DNA of 63,032 nt from Hyphomicrobiales bacterium. Its GTDB lineage: Bacteria; Pseudomonadota; Alphaproteobacteria; Rhizobiales; Rhizobiaceae. The notes beneath the pieces are model-generated. The model was not told where the DNA came from, searched no databases, and saw only the letters and a program-made list of their open reading frames with translations. Positions 27,305-36,869 of the stretch are shown in pieces (positions within the stretch are counted from its first letter, which is position 1; each line of letters opens with the position of its first letter). The DNA is taken from positions 1 through 63,032 of the forward strand of contig UCMT01000048.1 in assembly GCA_900473795.1 (NCBI GenBank), written 5' to 3'. Made by a program: the position numbers and the translations under genes.

Positions 27305-28243
27305 TTACGTTTTGGGCGACGCCACAGTCGAATCTTCGGCGGTGGCGCAGATGCTAGATTGCGAAGCGTCGGCAAAAGCCTGCCTAAGGCAATCGGAGAA
27401 CGCTGCTACGAAGCGTGACCGCGGCCGGGCTTCGTTGATCGTGAGCGACACCGGCGTCGGGACCGCTGGACGAAAAGGGCGGGAGACGATCCCCTCGATC
27501 GGGTTCCACAGAGCAAGTCCATCGACGAGTGCGATGCCAAGCCCCTGACGGACAAGAGGCAGAGCGCCGACTGAGGAAGCAATCTGGATGGAGACGCCGC
27601 GCGCTTGTCCTGCCGATGCGAAGGCTTCGTCGAGCGCTGCGCCGAACTCCGCGTGGGAGCCGTAAGAGATCAGGGGCCGCCCAGCAAGCGTGGACGGCGT
27701 GAGCAACGCTTCCGCGGCCAGTGGATCGCTCGCGGGCAGGATCGCCACGATCTCAGCGGAAAAGAGGGTCTCCACCCGGACTGTCGGTGCCAGGATTGGT
27801 GAGAGAGTGATGCCTACGTCAACGTCACCGAGCGACAACGCCTCCGTGATCTCGCGCTTCGGCAGTGTATGAAGATGGATCTTCACCTCGGGATGGCGTT
27901 TGCGGAAAGCGGCGAGGGCTACCGGCAGGACCGAATAGGCGAGCGGCAGGCTCGCACCAATGCGGATGAGCCCAATCTTGCTCGCGCCGATGTCGCGGGC
28001 AAGAGACGAAAGCGCCTCCAGTTGTCGAAAAACCCGGTCGGCGTCACCATAGAGCAGATGCGCCTCGGTTGTCGGCACGAGCCTGCCGGCAATCCTTTCA
28101 AACAAAGGATAGCCAAGTTGATCTTCGAGATAGGCGAGCAGCTTGCTGACTGCCGGCTGCGAAACGCCGAGCGAATTGGCGGCGGCAGTGATGGTGCCAT
28201 CGCGCATGATTGCCCGGAAGACTTCGAGCTGGCGGATGTTCAT
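27305..28243 (-). CDS. LysR-family transcriptional regulator inside the catabolic run
   Basis: A 312-aa LysR protein: HTH in MNIRQLEVFRAIMRDGTITAAA and NSLGVSQPAVSKLLAYLE, then inducer-binding domain from IGLIRIGASLPLAYSVLP. It lies 26 bp after HyuB on the same strand, so it is transcribed with the catabolic genes rather than divergently. The palindrome CCATAACC-CGC-GGTTATGG at 32361-32379, 76 bp upstream of the hyuA start, is a candidate site for it (inference from ATAAC/GTTAT LysR-type dyads). Confidence 0.9.
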   Translation of the reverse strand: MNIRQLEVFRAIMRDGTITAAANSLGVSQPAVSKLLAYLEDQLGYPLFERIAGRLVPTTEAHLLYGDADRVFRQLEALSSLARDIGASKIGLIRIGASLPLAYSVLPVALAAFRKRHPEVKIHLHTLPKREITEALSLGDVDVGITLSPILAPTVRVETLFSAEIVAILPASDPLAAEALLTPSTLAGRPLISYGSHAEFGAALDEAFASAGQARGVSIQIASSVGALPLVRQGLGIALVDGLALWNPIEGIVSRPFRPAVPTPVSLTINEARPRSRFVAAFSDCLRQAFADASQSSICATAEDSTVASPKT

Positions 28244-28269
28244 GGCACGGCGCCTCCGACGGTTTCTTC

Positions 28270-30240
28270 TCAGGTAAGTGCGTAGCGGATTCGCATTTCC
28301 TCAAACAGCATCCGCATCTCGTTGGCAACAGGGGGGCGATCACGGGTGACTTTCTCGACCGCCTCGAAGATCCGATGCTTCAGGAAATAGCGCCAGCCAA
28401 CCGGCTGTGAGGCGAGGAAGGCGGTCAGGAGATCGTATCGCTCCAGGTTCCAGATCGCTTCGAAAGCACGCCGCTCGACGCCGTGGGTGATGACCTCTGG
28501 CACCGCGGGCCTGCGGCCTGATCGGATGGTTGCGGTCGCTTCCTCCTCGACCCTCCCGGCGCGAATGACGACTCCGTAATCCCGCTCGGCGCTGGCAGCG
28601 CTGACGGCGCCGCGGCGCACGTCTTTCAAAACCTTGTCCGTCGGCCGAGACAGGGGATCGCCATAGCCACCGGCGCCGGGTCCAACGACGCGGATCACGT
28701 CGCCGGGATCGCAATGGACGACGTCAGTATTGCCGAGCGAGACCTCGTCGGAGCGGCCCGGATTGCGAAGGAACCGGGAAATGCTGCCGGCATGGGCGCC
28801 GTTCACGCCCCAGGCCGGCATGATCGAGCGATTGCGGTTGCGGGCCGTGATGATGGTTTCCGGAGCCGAGATCTCGAACTCCATGATTGCCGACAGGCCG
28901 CCGCGGTAGCGGCCAGGCGCGCCGGTGTCGGGCTCGAGCCCGTAGCGCAGGAAACGGATCGGCACCTCGGCCTCGCTGATCTCGATCGGCGTGTTGCGCA
29001 AGAAGCCGGTAGCACCGCCGGCACCGTCGCTGCCGTCACCGAAAGGCGTACCGCCGCCGCCGCCGCCGACCGGGCCGATCGAGGCCATCACGGGACGGCC
29101 GTTACGACTGGTCGTCTTGATATTCATGATGGCATTGCCGCCGGGAGATGCGGCGGGCATAAGGTCGGGCAGCACCTGGGCGAAGGCTCCGACCGTGACG
29201 ATCTGGGTCATGGCGCAGGTAAGCGAGCGCATGCCGACGGCGGCCGGCCGGCTGCAGTTGACGACCGAGCCCTCGGGCAGGATCGCACGCGCGGGCCGTA
29301 AAGTGCCAGCGTTAAGGAGAAGGCTATTGTCCAGCGTGTAAAGCACATAGGTCAGCCCGACCATGACGAGGGGATGGCGTTCGCGCCCGCCGGTCGGCAT
29401 GTTGAGCGAGGAGCCGAGTTGCGGGTCAGAGCCGGTGTAGTCGAGCACGACCTCGTCGCCGCTGATCTTGAGGGTGAGCGCGATCCTGCAGGGCTTGCCG
29501 CCGACGGAATCCTCGTCGGCATAGTCGGCGAAGAAATAGTCGCCGTCCGGTACGCGTGCGAGGATATTACGCGTTTGCGCCTCCGCATAATCGAGAATTT
29601 GCGCGACGCCCGCGATGAAGGTCTCGAAACCGAAACGGCGGATGATCTCCTGGATCTTGCGTTCGCCGACATTGACCGAGGCGATCTGCGCTTGAAGGTC
29701 GCCGAGGTTCTGCGCGGGCAGGCGAACATTGGCGCGGATCACATCGAGGACGAAACGGTTCATCTCGCCCTTCGAGACAAGTTTCGTGGGTGGGATGCGC
29801 AGGCCCTCCTGCTCGATCTCGCTCAAGGACCGCGACAGCGAGGCGGGGACAGCGCCGCCAACATCGGTGTTGTGGATATGGCCGACCACGAAGCAGGCAA
29901 TTTCCCTCTCGAAGAAGACCGGCTTCCAGATATGAATGTCCGGCGAGTGGGTGGCAACGAAACCGGAATAGGGATCGTTGGTGATGCAGATGTCGCCTTC
30001 CTCGTAGTCTTCGAAGGCCTCCAGCAGCGGCGCGTAGTCAATGCCGCTGTACCAGGGAGCACCGAACTGGCGCGGATTGGCGAAGGCGAGCCCCTCGCGC
30101 GTGACGATCTGGCAGGAGAAATCCTCCGTCTCCTTGACGAAGGCGGAATGGGCAGTGCGCATTAGCGTAAAGGCCATGGCATCGGCTGCGGCCGAGCAGA
30201 AGTTTGCGAGTACCTTCAGATTGCGGCGGTCGATGGCCAT
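28270..30240 (-). CDS. hyuB: Hydantoinase B / 5-oxoprolinase-type subunit
   Basis: A 656-aa HyuB-family protein, the partner of HyuA in ATP-dependent opening of hydantoin-like or lactam rings (N-methylhydantoinase, 5-oxoprolinase, acetone carboxylase group). Visible family blocks: ERDFSCQ-like ETEDFSCQIVTREG, GDICITNDPYSGFVATHSPD, VVGHIHNTDVGG, SSLNMPTGG, PGGNAIMN and GAPGRYRGGLS. Its ATG (30240) directly follows the HyuA stop (30243). The longer frame to 30405 overlaps HyuA and is not family-like. The precise ring substrate cannot be inferred. Confidence 0.9.
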   Translation of the reverse strand: MAIDRRNLKVLANFCSAAADAMAFTLMRTAHSAFVKETEDFSCQIVTREGLAFANPRQFGAPWYSGIDYAPLLEAFEDYEEGDICITNDPYSGFVATHSPDIHIWKPVFFEREIACFVVGHIHNTDVGGAVPASLSRSLSEIEQEGLRIPPTKLVSKGEMNRFVLDVIRANVRLPAQNLGDLQAQIASVNVGERKIQEIIRRFGFETFIAGVAQILDYAEAQTRNILARVPDGDYFFADYADEDSVGGKPCRIALTLKISGDEVVLDYTGSDPQLGSSLNMPTGGRERHPLVMVGLTYVLYTLDNSLLLNAGTLRPARAILPEGSVVNCSRPAAVGMRSLTCAMTQIVTVGAFAQVLPDLMPAASPGGNAIMNIKTTSRNGRPVMASIGPVGGGGGGTPFGDGSDGAGGATGFLRNTPIEISEAEVPIRFLRYGLEPDTGAPGRYRGGLSAIMEFEISAPETIITARNRNRSIMPAWGVNGAHAGSISRFLRNPGRSDEVSLGNTDVVHCDPGDVIRVVGPGAGGYGDPLSRPTDKVLKDVRRGAVSAASAERDYGVVIRAGRVEEEATATIRSGRRPAVPEVITHGVERRAFEAIWNLERYDLLTAFLASQPVGWRYFLKHRIFEAVEKVTRDRPPVANEMRMLFEEMRIRYALT

Positions 30241-30242
30241 GA

Positions 30243-32285
30243 TCAGAACTCCGTCTTGGTGATGACGAGATTGCCGAAGCGGTCGACGAGGACATCGAAG
30301 GCAGGTGGTACGACGGTGGTCGTGTCGTCCTGGGCGACGATCGCCGGGCCGCGGAGGCGATGGCCGGCGGCCAGGTCGGCGCGGTGATAGACTCCGGTCA
30401 CCCAACTGCGACCCGAGAACCAGCCCTCGACGTGGAAGCGCGGCTTGGCGGGATCTGTCGCGACGGCAATCGGGTTCAGCGGCGGCTTTGGCGTGGTGCC
30501 GGAAATGACGAGCCGCAGGCTAATCATCTGGACGCCCGCTTCCTCGTCGGCGTGGCCGTAGAGCCGATTGTGCTCGCGGTGGAAGGCGCGGCGAACGAGA
30601 GCAGCATCGCCTTCCCTGAACCAGGCGGCTTCGACTGGCGTCTCGATCTCGAAGGATTGACCGAGGTAGCGCATGTCTGCGGACAGCCGAATGCTGTTGC
30701 GGCCTCTGTAACCCTGCGTCTCGAGCCAGTCGCGCGCCTCCGTTTCAAGCACATCGAATGTTGCACAAAGGTCGGCCAGCGCCTCGTCTGACACTTCGCA
30801 ATAGACCGTGCGGATGAAGTCGTTCTTGAGATCGGCGATGAGGCCGCCATAGGCGGACACGACACCGGGGGTCGGCGGGACCACGACGCCCCGCATATCG
30901 AGTTCCTTGGCAAGGAAGCAGGCGAGCATCGCCCCTGCACCGCCGAAGGCGAAGAGGTAGAATTCGCGCGGGTCGATGGCAAAGCGCGAGACGAGCGCGC
31001 TCACCTCCGCATACATGCCCGAGACCGAGATATCGACGATATTGCCGGCCAGATCCTCGACGCCGATGCCGAGCTCTTCGGCAAGCGGTGCAAGAGCCGC
31101 CTTGGATGCCGTATGGTCGACGTTTACGGCGCCATAGCCGAGCGGCATATGACCAATGAGATTGGCGGCCGCCATCGCGTCAGTGATCGTCGGCTTGGTA
31201 CCGCCGCGCCCGTAGCAGACGGGACCGGGAGTAGAGCCGGCGCTCTCAGGGCCGACATGGAGAACCCCAAGCCGATCAATCCAGGCGACTGAACCGCCTC
31301 CCTGGCCGACCGAGCTTACCGATACTGACGGTACATGGATCTGGAAATCGCCGATCAGTTCGCCGGTACCGTATTGTGCCTCGCCATCGACAATGACGGC
31401 AACATCGGCGCTGGTACCTCCGATGTCGAGGCTCATGATGCGGTCAAAGCCACTCGCCTTGGCGAGATAGCCGGCACCAATGACGCCCGAGGCCGTGCCC
31501 GACAAGATCATCTGCACGCATTCGGCGCGAGCCTGATCGATGCCCATGACACCGCCATTGGTCTTGGTGATCAAGAGTGGGCAAGCAACGCCGCGTTCGC
31601 GCAGCACCTGCTCGAAGCGGTCGAGATAATTGGCGACGCGCGGCTGTACATAGCCACTGATGACCGCGGTGATGGTGCGTTCGTATTCGCGAATGATCGG
31701 CCAGGTCGCGGCGGAGGAGACGACCGGGAGCTGCGGCGCGAGCCGCTCGATCATCGCTTTGACGGCATTCTCGTTGGCCGGATTTCGATAGGAATGCAAG
31801 AAGGCGAGTACGATGCCCTTGCTGCCGGCTTCGAGTGCCGCCCGGACGGCGCGCTCCACATCCTCCTCATTGGGCGCCTTCAAGATCTCGCCGGTCGCGA
31901 GCATGCGCTCTTCTATGCCGAAGACCCGATCGCGGCTGATGAGCGGTTCCGGACGCACGGAATAGAGATTGTGGATCTCGGGGATCTTGAGGCGGGCGAC
32001 CTGAAGCACGTCTTCGAAATTCTTCGTGGTGAAGAGGGCGATGTCGTGGCCATTGCGTTGGATGACAGTATTTACCCCGACGGTCGTTCCGTGGGTGAAA
32101 TACGAGACCTCACTCGGCTCAATTCCGTCGCGCACGGAAAAAATGTCGAGAGCAGCGAGAATCTCCTCACCCGGCGCGTCGGGCCGCGAGAAGACCTTCA
32201 GTGTACTGATCTTTTCAGTGCCCGTGTCGAACACGGCAAAATCCGTAAAGGACCCACCGACGTCGACGCCAATGCGATAGGTCAT
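30243..32285 (-). CDS. hyuA: Hydantoinase A / 5-oxoprolinase-type ATPase subunit
   Basis: A 680-aa HyuA-family protein. The N-terminal Hydant_A_N domain has YRIGVDVGGSFTDFAVFD; the ASKHA ATP-binding core continues with FTHGTTVGVNTVIQR, the central RIMSLDIGGTSADVAVI, and FAFGGAGAMLACFLAKEL. Activates the substrate amide with ATP for ring opening by HyuB. Start at 32285 preceded by a perfect AAGGAGA; the upstream frame to 32384 runs into the GNAT gene and is rejected. The 88-bp gap upstream holds a palindrome, so an internal regulated promoter is possible. Confidence 0.9.
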   Translation of the reverse strand: MTYRIGVDVGGSFTDFAVFDTGTEKISTLKVFSRPDAPGEEILAALDIFSVRDGIEPSEVSYFTHGTTVGVNTVIQRNGHDIALFTTKNFEDVLQVARLKIPEIHNLYSVRPEPLISRDRVFGIEERMLATGEILKAPNEEDVERAVRAALEAGSKGIVLAFLHSYRNPANENAVKAMIERLAPQLPVVSSAATWPIIREYERTITAVISGYVQPRVANYLDRFEQVLRERGVACPLLITKTNGGVMGIDQARAECVQMILSGTASGVIGAGYLAKASGFDRIMSLDIGGTSADVAVIVDGEAQYGTGELIGDFQIHVPSVSVSSVGQGGGSVAWIDRLGVLHVGPESAGSTPGPVCYGRGGTKPTITDAMAAANLIGHMPLGYGAVNVDHTASKAALAPLAEELGIGVEDLAGNIVDISVSGMYAEVSALVSRFAIDPREFYLFAFGGAGAMLACFLAKELDMRGVVVPPTPGVVSAYGGLIADLKNDFIRTVYCEVSDEALADLCATFDVLETEARDWLETQGYRGRNSIRLSADMRYLGQSFEIETPVEAAWFREGDAALVRRAFHREHNRLYGHADEEAGVQMISLRLVISGTTPKPPLNPIAVATDPAKPRFHVEGWFSGRSWVTGVYHRADLAAGHRLRGPAIVAQDDTTTVVPPAFDVLVDRFGNLVITKTEF

Positions 32286-32360
32286 GGCGCTTCTCCTTGT
32301 CTGATCATGGATAGGATGCGCGGAAGCGGTAACTGAGACCACGAAATATATGAGAGGAAT

Positions 32361-32379
32361 CCATAACCCGCGGTTATGG
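32361..32379. promoter_or_regulatory. Perfect 8-bp inverted repeat upstream of hyuA (candidate operator)
   Basis: CCATAACC (32361-32368), CGC spacer, GGTTATGG (32372-32379). It lies 76 bp upstream of the hyuA start and overlaps the last codons of the GNAT gene. The ATAACC/GGTTAT half-sites resemble LysR-type dyads. It could instead be a small attenuator hairpin, but no T-run follows on the minus strand. Confidence 0.5.
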
Positions 32380-32853
32380 CTCACGCGGCTCTGGGTCGTT
32401 TGGCTTTGGAACGGTCATGTAATATTCGGGATGGGGAGCGGGACGGTAGCCGGCCTTTTCGTAGACGGCATGCGCGTCACGGGTCGCCAGCATCCAACTG
32501 GTGACACTGGCAAGCTCTGGATGGTTGCGGATCTCTTTGGCGAGCCAGCAGGCGAGCCCCTTGCCACGGTGGGCCGGCAGCGTGAAGACATCGCGTAGAT
32601 AGGCGAAGACGGCATAGTCGGTGACGACGCGGCCGAAGGCGGCGAGGCTGCCGTCCTCGGCGTAGATGCCGATGGGCAGCGAATGTTCCAGCGATCGCCG
32701 CAACTGGTCCGATGTCATGCCGCGCGCCCAGTAGGAATCGTCTGCCAAGAACCGGTGGACTGTAGCCGGATCGAGGCGAGCACGGTCCGTGCTTAGGAGG
32801 TAGCCGTTCCGGGGAACCTCGAAGACGATAGGGTCGCGCGGCATCGCAATCAC
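32374..32853 (-). CDS. GNAT-family N-acetyltransferase
   Basis: A 159-aa GNAT protein. FGRVVTDYAVFAYLRDVFTLP is the beta4 strand, and the acetyl-CoA loop is PAHRGKGLACWLAKEI (Q/RxxGxG/A form), followed by AVYEKAGY. GTG at 32853 overlaps the cupin stop by 4 bp (GTGA); ATG at 32844 is the alternative start. Acceptor unknown; within a catabolic operon it may acetylate a toxic or intermediate amine. Confidence 0.85.
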   Translation of the reverse strand: MIAMPRDPIVFEVPRNGYLLSTDRARLDPATVHRFLADDSYWARGMTSDQLRRSLEHSLPIGIYAEDGSLAAFGRVVTDYAVFAYLRDVFTLPAHRGKGLACWLAKEIRNHPELASVTSWMLATRDAHAVYEKAGYRPAPHPEYYMTVPKPNDPEPREP

Positions 32854-33203
32854 ATCACGGTAACGTAGATCTTGCGCACGGTCTCGATCGTCTTCCAGAC
32901 CCCGACAAAGCCTGGCTTCATGACGAAACTGTCGCCGGCCTTGTAGGCGACCGGATCGCCGCCCTCCGGCGTGAGTTCGACAAGGCCGGAAAGGATATGG
33001 CAGAACTCAAACGTCTCGCCCTTGATTGATCGCGTCTCGCCGGGAGTGGCTTCCCAGATGCCAGTATGGATCAATTCGCCGCGAGCGACATCCTGTGCCC
33101 AGGTCTTGAAGGATGGATTGCCGGAGATCAGCCGTTCGGGAAGGGGGCCGGACTCGCGCGGCGCAAAGGACGGGTCAGTATCGATTGTCTTCAAGAGGGT
33201 CAT
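32850..33203 (-). CDS. Cupin (DUF861-like) protein
   Basis: A 117-aa single-domain cupin. The core GIWEATPG-TRSIKGETFEFCHILSG, VELTPEGG and Y-AGDSFVMKPGFVGVW matches the cupin_3 (DUF861) pattern seen in (S)-ureidoglycine aminohydrolase-like and ectoine-synthase-like proteins. Start at 33203 after AGGAAAG; the extension to 33230 is short and without a site. Encoded between GhrA-like and GNAT genes with 28-bp and overlapping spacing. May bind or isomerise a small catabolic intermediate; function not established. Confidence 0.82.
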   Translation of the reverse strand: MTLLKTIDTDPSFAPRESGPLPERLISGNPSFKTWAQDVARGELIHTGIWEATPGETRSIKGETFEFCHILSGLVELTPEGGDPVAYKAGDSFVMKPGFVGVWKTIETVRKIYVTVM

Positions 33204-33231
33204 GGCTCTTCTTTCCTGTGGGTTTGACAAG

Positions 33232-34155
33232 TTAGTAGCCGCCGCGGCGATCGATTAGCCCGATCGGGTCGAGACCGGCCCGGCAGAGTTTGATGTTTTC
33301 GATCACCGCCACCGCGGCGGTTTCGGGTTGGGTGACGCTCGCAATATGCGGTGTCAGCACGATCTTCGGATGGCTCCAGAAGGAATGGTCCGAGGGCAGC
33401 GGCTCCGGATCGGTGACGTCGATCACGGCGCCCGCTAGATGCCCGCTGTCGAGGGCGTCGAGCAGTGCCTGTTGGTCGAGCTGCGGGCCGCGGCCCACAT
33501 GGACGAGCGCGGCACCGGCCGGTAGCTTGGCAAGGAGTTCGGTGCTCAGGAAGCCGCGCGTTTCATCCGTCAGCGGCAGCAGGCACACGAGAATGTCGGT
33601 GGAGTCCAGCAGAGTATCGAGGCCATCCCGGCCGCTGAGACACCTGATGCCGTCGATTTCGCGCGGGCTGCGGCTCCAGCCGGACAGCGGGAAACCGAAG
33701 GGCCTCAGGCGTTCGAGCGCTGCTGCGCCGAGCATGCCGAGGCCAAGCACCCCGACGCGGCGTTCTGAAGCCTGGACCGGTGCAATCGCCTGCCAGGACC
33801 GCCGTCGCTGCTGGTCGAGATAGGCCGGAAGGTCTCGATGGAGCGAAAGGACGGCAAGCGCCACATATTCCTGCATCATCCGGACGATGCCGTCCTCGAC
33901 CATGCGCACCACTTTCACATGCCCCGGCACGGCATCGATGCGGAACTGGTCGACGCCTGCCCCGATCGAGAACAGAACTTCCAGATTGCGATAGCGCGGG
34001 AGATCTTCCGGCACCGTCCAGGTGATCATGTAGCGCACCGACTGCGGGTCGACCGTTGCCGGGTCCATCGAGAAGGGAACGTCAGGCAGTTCGCGGGCAA
34101 AGAATTCTTCGAAGATCGCGCCGCGCTTTGGGTCAGAATTGAAGAGGAAAGTCAT
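33232..34155 (-). CDS. D-2-hydroxyacid dehydrogenase (GhrA / glyoxylate-hydroxypyruvate reductase-like)
   Basis: A 307-aa NAD(P)-dependent reductase. N-terminal FLFNSDPKR, then Rossmann motif [16 protein letters not shown], catalytic Arg in [11 protein letters not shown], Glu in TDPEPLP, and His in LTPHIASVT: the full R-E-H triad of the D-hydroxyacid family, in the GhrA subgroup. Reduces glyoxylate, hydroxypyruvate or a similar 2-oxoacid. Start at 34155 with AAGGAGA upstream. Spaced 28 bp before the cupin gene. Confidence 0.9.
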   Translation of the reverse strand: MTFLFNSDPKRGAIFEEFFARELPDVPFSMDPATVDPQSVRYMITWTVPEDLPRYRNLEVLFSIGAGVDQFRIDAVPGHVKVVRMVEDGIVRMMQEYVALAVLSLHRDLPAYLDQQRRRSWQAIAPVQASERRVGVLGLGMLGAAALERLRPFGFPLSGWSRSPREIDGIRCLSGRDGLDTLLDSTDILVCLLPLTDETRGFLSTELLAKLPAGAALVHVGRGPQLDQQALLDALDSGHLAGAVIDVTDPEPLPSDHSFWSHPKIVLTPHIASVTQPETAAVAVIENIKLCRAGLDPIGLIDRRGGY

Positions 34156-34175
34156 GGGGGGCGTCTCCTTGATCG

Positions 34176-35300
34176 TCAAGCGTTGCAGCGGTCGCCAAGC
34201 GCCTCGATCATCGCTTGACAGGTCAAGAGTTCGTCGACGCAGATGTATTCGTCCGGCTTGTGGGCGCGGCCGATGTCGCCGGGCCCACAGATAATCGCAT
34301 CGATGCCCGCCCGCTGGAAAAGGCCGGCTTCCGTGCCGTAGCTGACGGCGGCGAGCGGCTCCATCCCGGTCAGCTTCTCAAGCAGCGTTGCAAGCGGCGC
34401 ATCGGCGCCAAGCGAGAGCGCTGGATAGGCGCTGAGTTCCTTCCATTCGATATCGAAGTCCTGTTCCAAAAGCGCTTCGGCCGCCTTGCGCACGGGCGCG
34501 AGCAGCACGGAGGGATCAACGCCCGAAATGGCGCGCGCCTCGAATTCGGCCTCGCATGTATCCGGAATGATGTTGATTGCCTGGCCGCCCCTGAGCGTGC
34601 CAATCTGGAGGGAGGAGTAGGGCGGCTCGAAGACGTGCTCGAAGGGGCCGTGGGTCAGCCGGTCGGCTTCCGACACCGCTTGGGCGAGGACGCGGGCGAT
34701 GGCGTGAATGGCGTTCAACCCCTGGTCCGGCCGAGAGGAATGACCGGAACGCCCGTTGACCGTCAGCCGAGCCGCAGCCTTGCCCTTGTGCGCGCGGATC
34801 GCGCGCATGCCGCTCGGCTCGCCGATAACGGCGCCGAGCGGGGTTTTACAGAGCTCCGGCAGGCGCGCGATCATATGCGGTACCCCTCGGCAACCCGCCT
34901 CTTCGTCATAGGAGAAAGCGAAGTGGATCGGACGCTGGAGTGGTGCCTGCGCGAGGCCCGGAGCGGCCGCAAGACAAGCGGCCAGAAAGCCCTTCATGTC
35001 TGTCGCGCCGCGGCCATATAAGCGGCCTGCTTCAGCGCGCAGCCGGAAGGGGTCGCTCGTCCAGCCGCTCTCGGCGGCCGGGACCACGTCCATATGGCCC
35101 GAAAGGATATAGCCCGGCACATCGTTCGGACCGATGGTGGCAAAGAGGTTCGACCGGTCACCCTCCGGGCCGGGAAGAATGGTGACGTCGATGCCGTGGC
35201 TTTGCAGATAGTTGCGGATCCAGTCAACAATTCCGGCATTGGGCGTGCCGACGACGGAGGGGAAGCCAACAAGCGTTTCAAGGATTTCCATTGCCTGCAT
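34176..35300 (-). CDS. M20-family deacylase (ArgE-like, acetylornithine deacetylase)
   Basis: A 374-aa M20 metallopeptidase. SGHMDVVPA supplies the first zinc His and Asp, [10 protein letters not shown] the bridging Asp, [11 protein letters not shown] the catalytic Glu-Glu, IGEPSGM a further acidic ligand, and [14 protein letters not shown] the last His. Hydrolyses an N-acyl (usually acetyl) group from an amino acid. Start taken as ATG 35300, 9 bases after GAGG; GTG 35315, which overlaps the oxidoreductase stop, is possible. In this operon it more likely acts in catabolism of an N-acylated amino compound than in arginine synthesis (inference). Confidence 0.88.
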   Translation of the reverse strand: MQAMEILETLVGFPSVVGTPNAGIVDWIRNYLQSHGIDVTILPGPEGDRSNLFATIGPNDVPGYILSGHMDVVPAAESGWTSDPFRLRAEAGRLYGRGATDMKGFLAACLAAAPGLAQAPLQRPIHFAFSYDEEAGCRGVPHMIARLPELCKTPLGAVIGEPSGMRAIRAHKGKAAARLTVNGRSGHSSRPDQGLNAIHAIARVLAQAVSEADRLTHGPFEHVFEPPYSSLQIGTLRGGQAINIIPDTCEAEFEARAISGVDPSVLLAPVRKAAEALLEQDFDIEWKELSAYPALSLGADAPLATLLEKLTGMEPLAAVSYGTEAGLFQRAGIDAIICGPGDIGRAHKPDEYICVDELLTCQAMIEALGDRCNA

Positions 35301-35311
35301 TTTTGTGGTCC

Positions 35312-36640
35312 TCACAGCATACCCGGCTTGCCGAGATCGGTGCCGTCGATCATGCGTTCGTAACGGTAGGGTGCCGGATCGACGCAGGGCACGTCACCCC
35401 GGATGAGGTCAGCCGCGAGGCGCCCGGCCGCCGGACCAATGCCGAAGCCGTGACCGCTGAAGCCGGAGGTGATGAAGAGGCCGGGCTGAGCCTTGACCGG
35501 AGCAATTACCGGGATCGCGTCCGGGGTCGAGTCCACCATGCCACCCCAGGCTTGCGCGACCTTGAGGCCGGCGAGCTGTGGATAGATTTCCCGCAATCTT
35601 TCCAGCCCCTTGTCGATCAGGCGCCGGTCGGGCGCCGGATCCAACACGCGGACGCGTTCGAAGGGCGAGACGCTGTCAGCCCGCCAGGACGAAAGCGCTT
35701 CCGGTCCTTCGAAAAACTGACGTCCGATCGCAAAGGTAAGCCCCTTGCGGCGCACCTTGAATGTCGGCCAGAAGTGCTTCGACTGCAGCAGGCCCCAAGG
35801 CGTGATCTGCAACTCACCCTGGCCGCTCAGGCCCACCGTATAGCCGCCGTCCAGGCGACGGCGCAGCGCGACATTCTGCATCGAAATGCCGCCTTCAGTC
35901 ACGGCTGGGGCTGGTTCCGTGTAGAAGCACGTGGATTTCACCGAGGCCTGCAGGAAGCGGACGCCCTGGTGACGCAGCAACATGCCGCTCCAGGCGCCTC
36001 CAGCGACGAGCACGGCCGAGCAGCGGATCGGCCCTTGTTCCGTCACCACGCCCGATACACGGCCGGCCTCGGTCTCGAAGGTGCGTACGGCGCAGCTCTG
36101 CACGATGACGGCGCCGGAGCGCTGGGCGGCACGGGCAAGAGCGGGAACTGCAAGCTGCGGCTCTGCTCGGCCGTCCGTCGGCGAATGCACGCCGCCGAGC
36201 CAGTTGCGACTGTTTCCAGGCAAGAGGGTAGCCGCCTCGGCGCCTGTCAGCATGCGGGTATCAACGCCAAACTCGCGGGCGATCTGGCCCCATTTCTCCC
36301 AGCTGGCAATATCCACTGGATTGTTGGACGCGTAGGCAAGTCCCGAGCGGCGAAAGCCGGTTTCCTCACCAATCTCCGCATTCAGATCGGCCCAGATACG
36401 CATCGCTAGCTGTGCGAGCGGAAGTTCGCGCCGGTCGCGGTTCTGCTGTCGACACCATCCCCAATTGCGGCTCGATTGCTCGCCCGAAACCAGGCCTTTC
36501 TCGATGATGGCGACAGAGGTCCCTCGGCGCGCGAGCTCATAACCAGCTGCCACGCCGGCCATTCCGCCACCAATGACGACGACATCGGCATGGGACGGGA
36601 TCGTGGAGAAACTGGAAACGGGGCTAACCGGAGGCGACAT
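35312..36640 (-). CDS. FAD-dependent oxidoreductase (DAO family), paralogue of the 10332 gene
   Basis: A 442-aa flavoprotein with VVIGGGMAGVAAGYELARRG (ADP-binding fold), EQSSRNWGWCRQQNRD, FLQASVKSTCFY and C-terminal TSGFSGHGFGIGPAAGRL. Co-linear with the 10332-11657 protein and sharing the same diagnostic NWGWCRQQNRD block, so the two are paralogues. First gene of the long minus-strand run; the 229-bp region upstream is divergent with the second double-GNAT gene. Substrate is probably a secondary or N-substituted amino acid (family inference). Confidence 0.9.
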   Translation of the reverse strand: MSPPVSPVSSFSTIPSHADVVVIGGGMAGVAAGYELARRGTSVAIIEKGLVSGEQSSRNWGWCRQQNRDRRELPLAQLAMRIWADLNAEIGEETGFRRSGLAYASNNPVDIASWEKWGQIAREFGVDTRMLTGAEAATLLPGNSRNWLGGVHSPTDGRAEPQLAVPALARAAQRSGAVIVQSCAVRTFETEAGRVSGVVTEQGPIRCSAVLVAGGAWSGMLLRHQGVRFLQASVKSTCFYTEPAPAVTEGGISMQNVALRRRLDGGYTVGLSGQGELQITPWGLLQSKHFWPTFKVRRKGLTFAIGRQFFEGPEALSSWRADSVSPFERVRVLDPAPDRRLIDKGLERLREIYPQLAGLKVAQAWGGMVDSTPDAIPVIAPVKAQPGLFITSGFSGHGFGIGPAAGRLAADLIRGDVPCVDPAPYRYERMIDGTDLGKPGML

Positions 36641-36869
36641 CTCTAATCTCTTAACTTGGACGGCGGCGTCGCCGGCTCGAGCCTGATCCGTTGAGTTTAG
36701 ACATCAACTCAGATGTTACATGCCGAAATCAGGGTGGATTTGGTTGATTGTTGTGTTTGCAATAGCCTCACAAGCAATTTCTATCGGTTGCCTTGGCATA
36801 CCTTTAGATCGACGTGCTAATGCGAGATATCGCGTTCAAAGTGAAGATCGGTATTTTGGAGAAACGCAC
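36641..36869. promoter_or_regulatory. Divergent promoter region with TGAGTT/AACTCA inverted repeat
   Basis: This 229-bp spacer separates the start of the long minus-strand catabolic run (36640) from the GNAT gene (36870). TGAGTT (36692-36697) and AACTCA (36706-36711) form a 6-bp inverted repeat with 8 bases between, a plausible dimeric-regulator site. GGAG before 36870 is the GNAT ribosome-binding site. Confidence 0.45.

Noticed and set aside
31335..32336. 333-codon plus-strand frame opposite hyuA
   Set aside because: Antisense of a well-supported HyuA gene; no recognisable domain.
36720..36869. 50-residue N-terminal extension of the GNAT at 36870
   Set aside because: Hydrophobic start looks like a membrane anchor, but the paralogue at 20028 has no such region and GGAG precedes ATG 36870.
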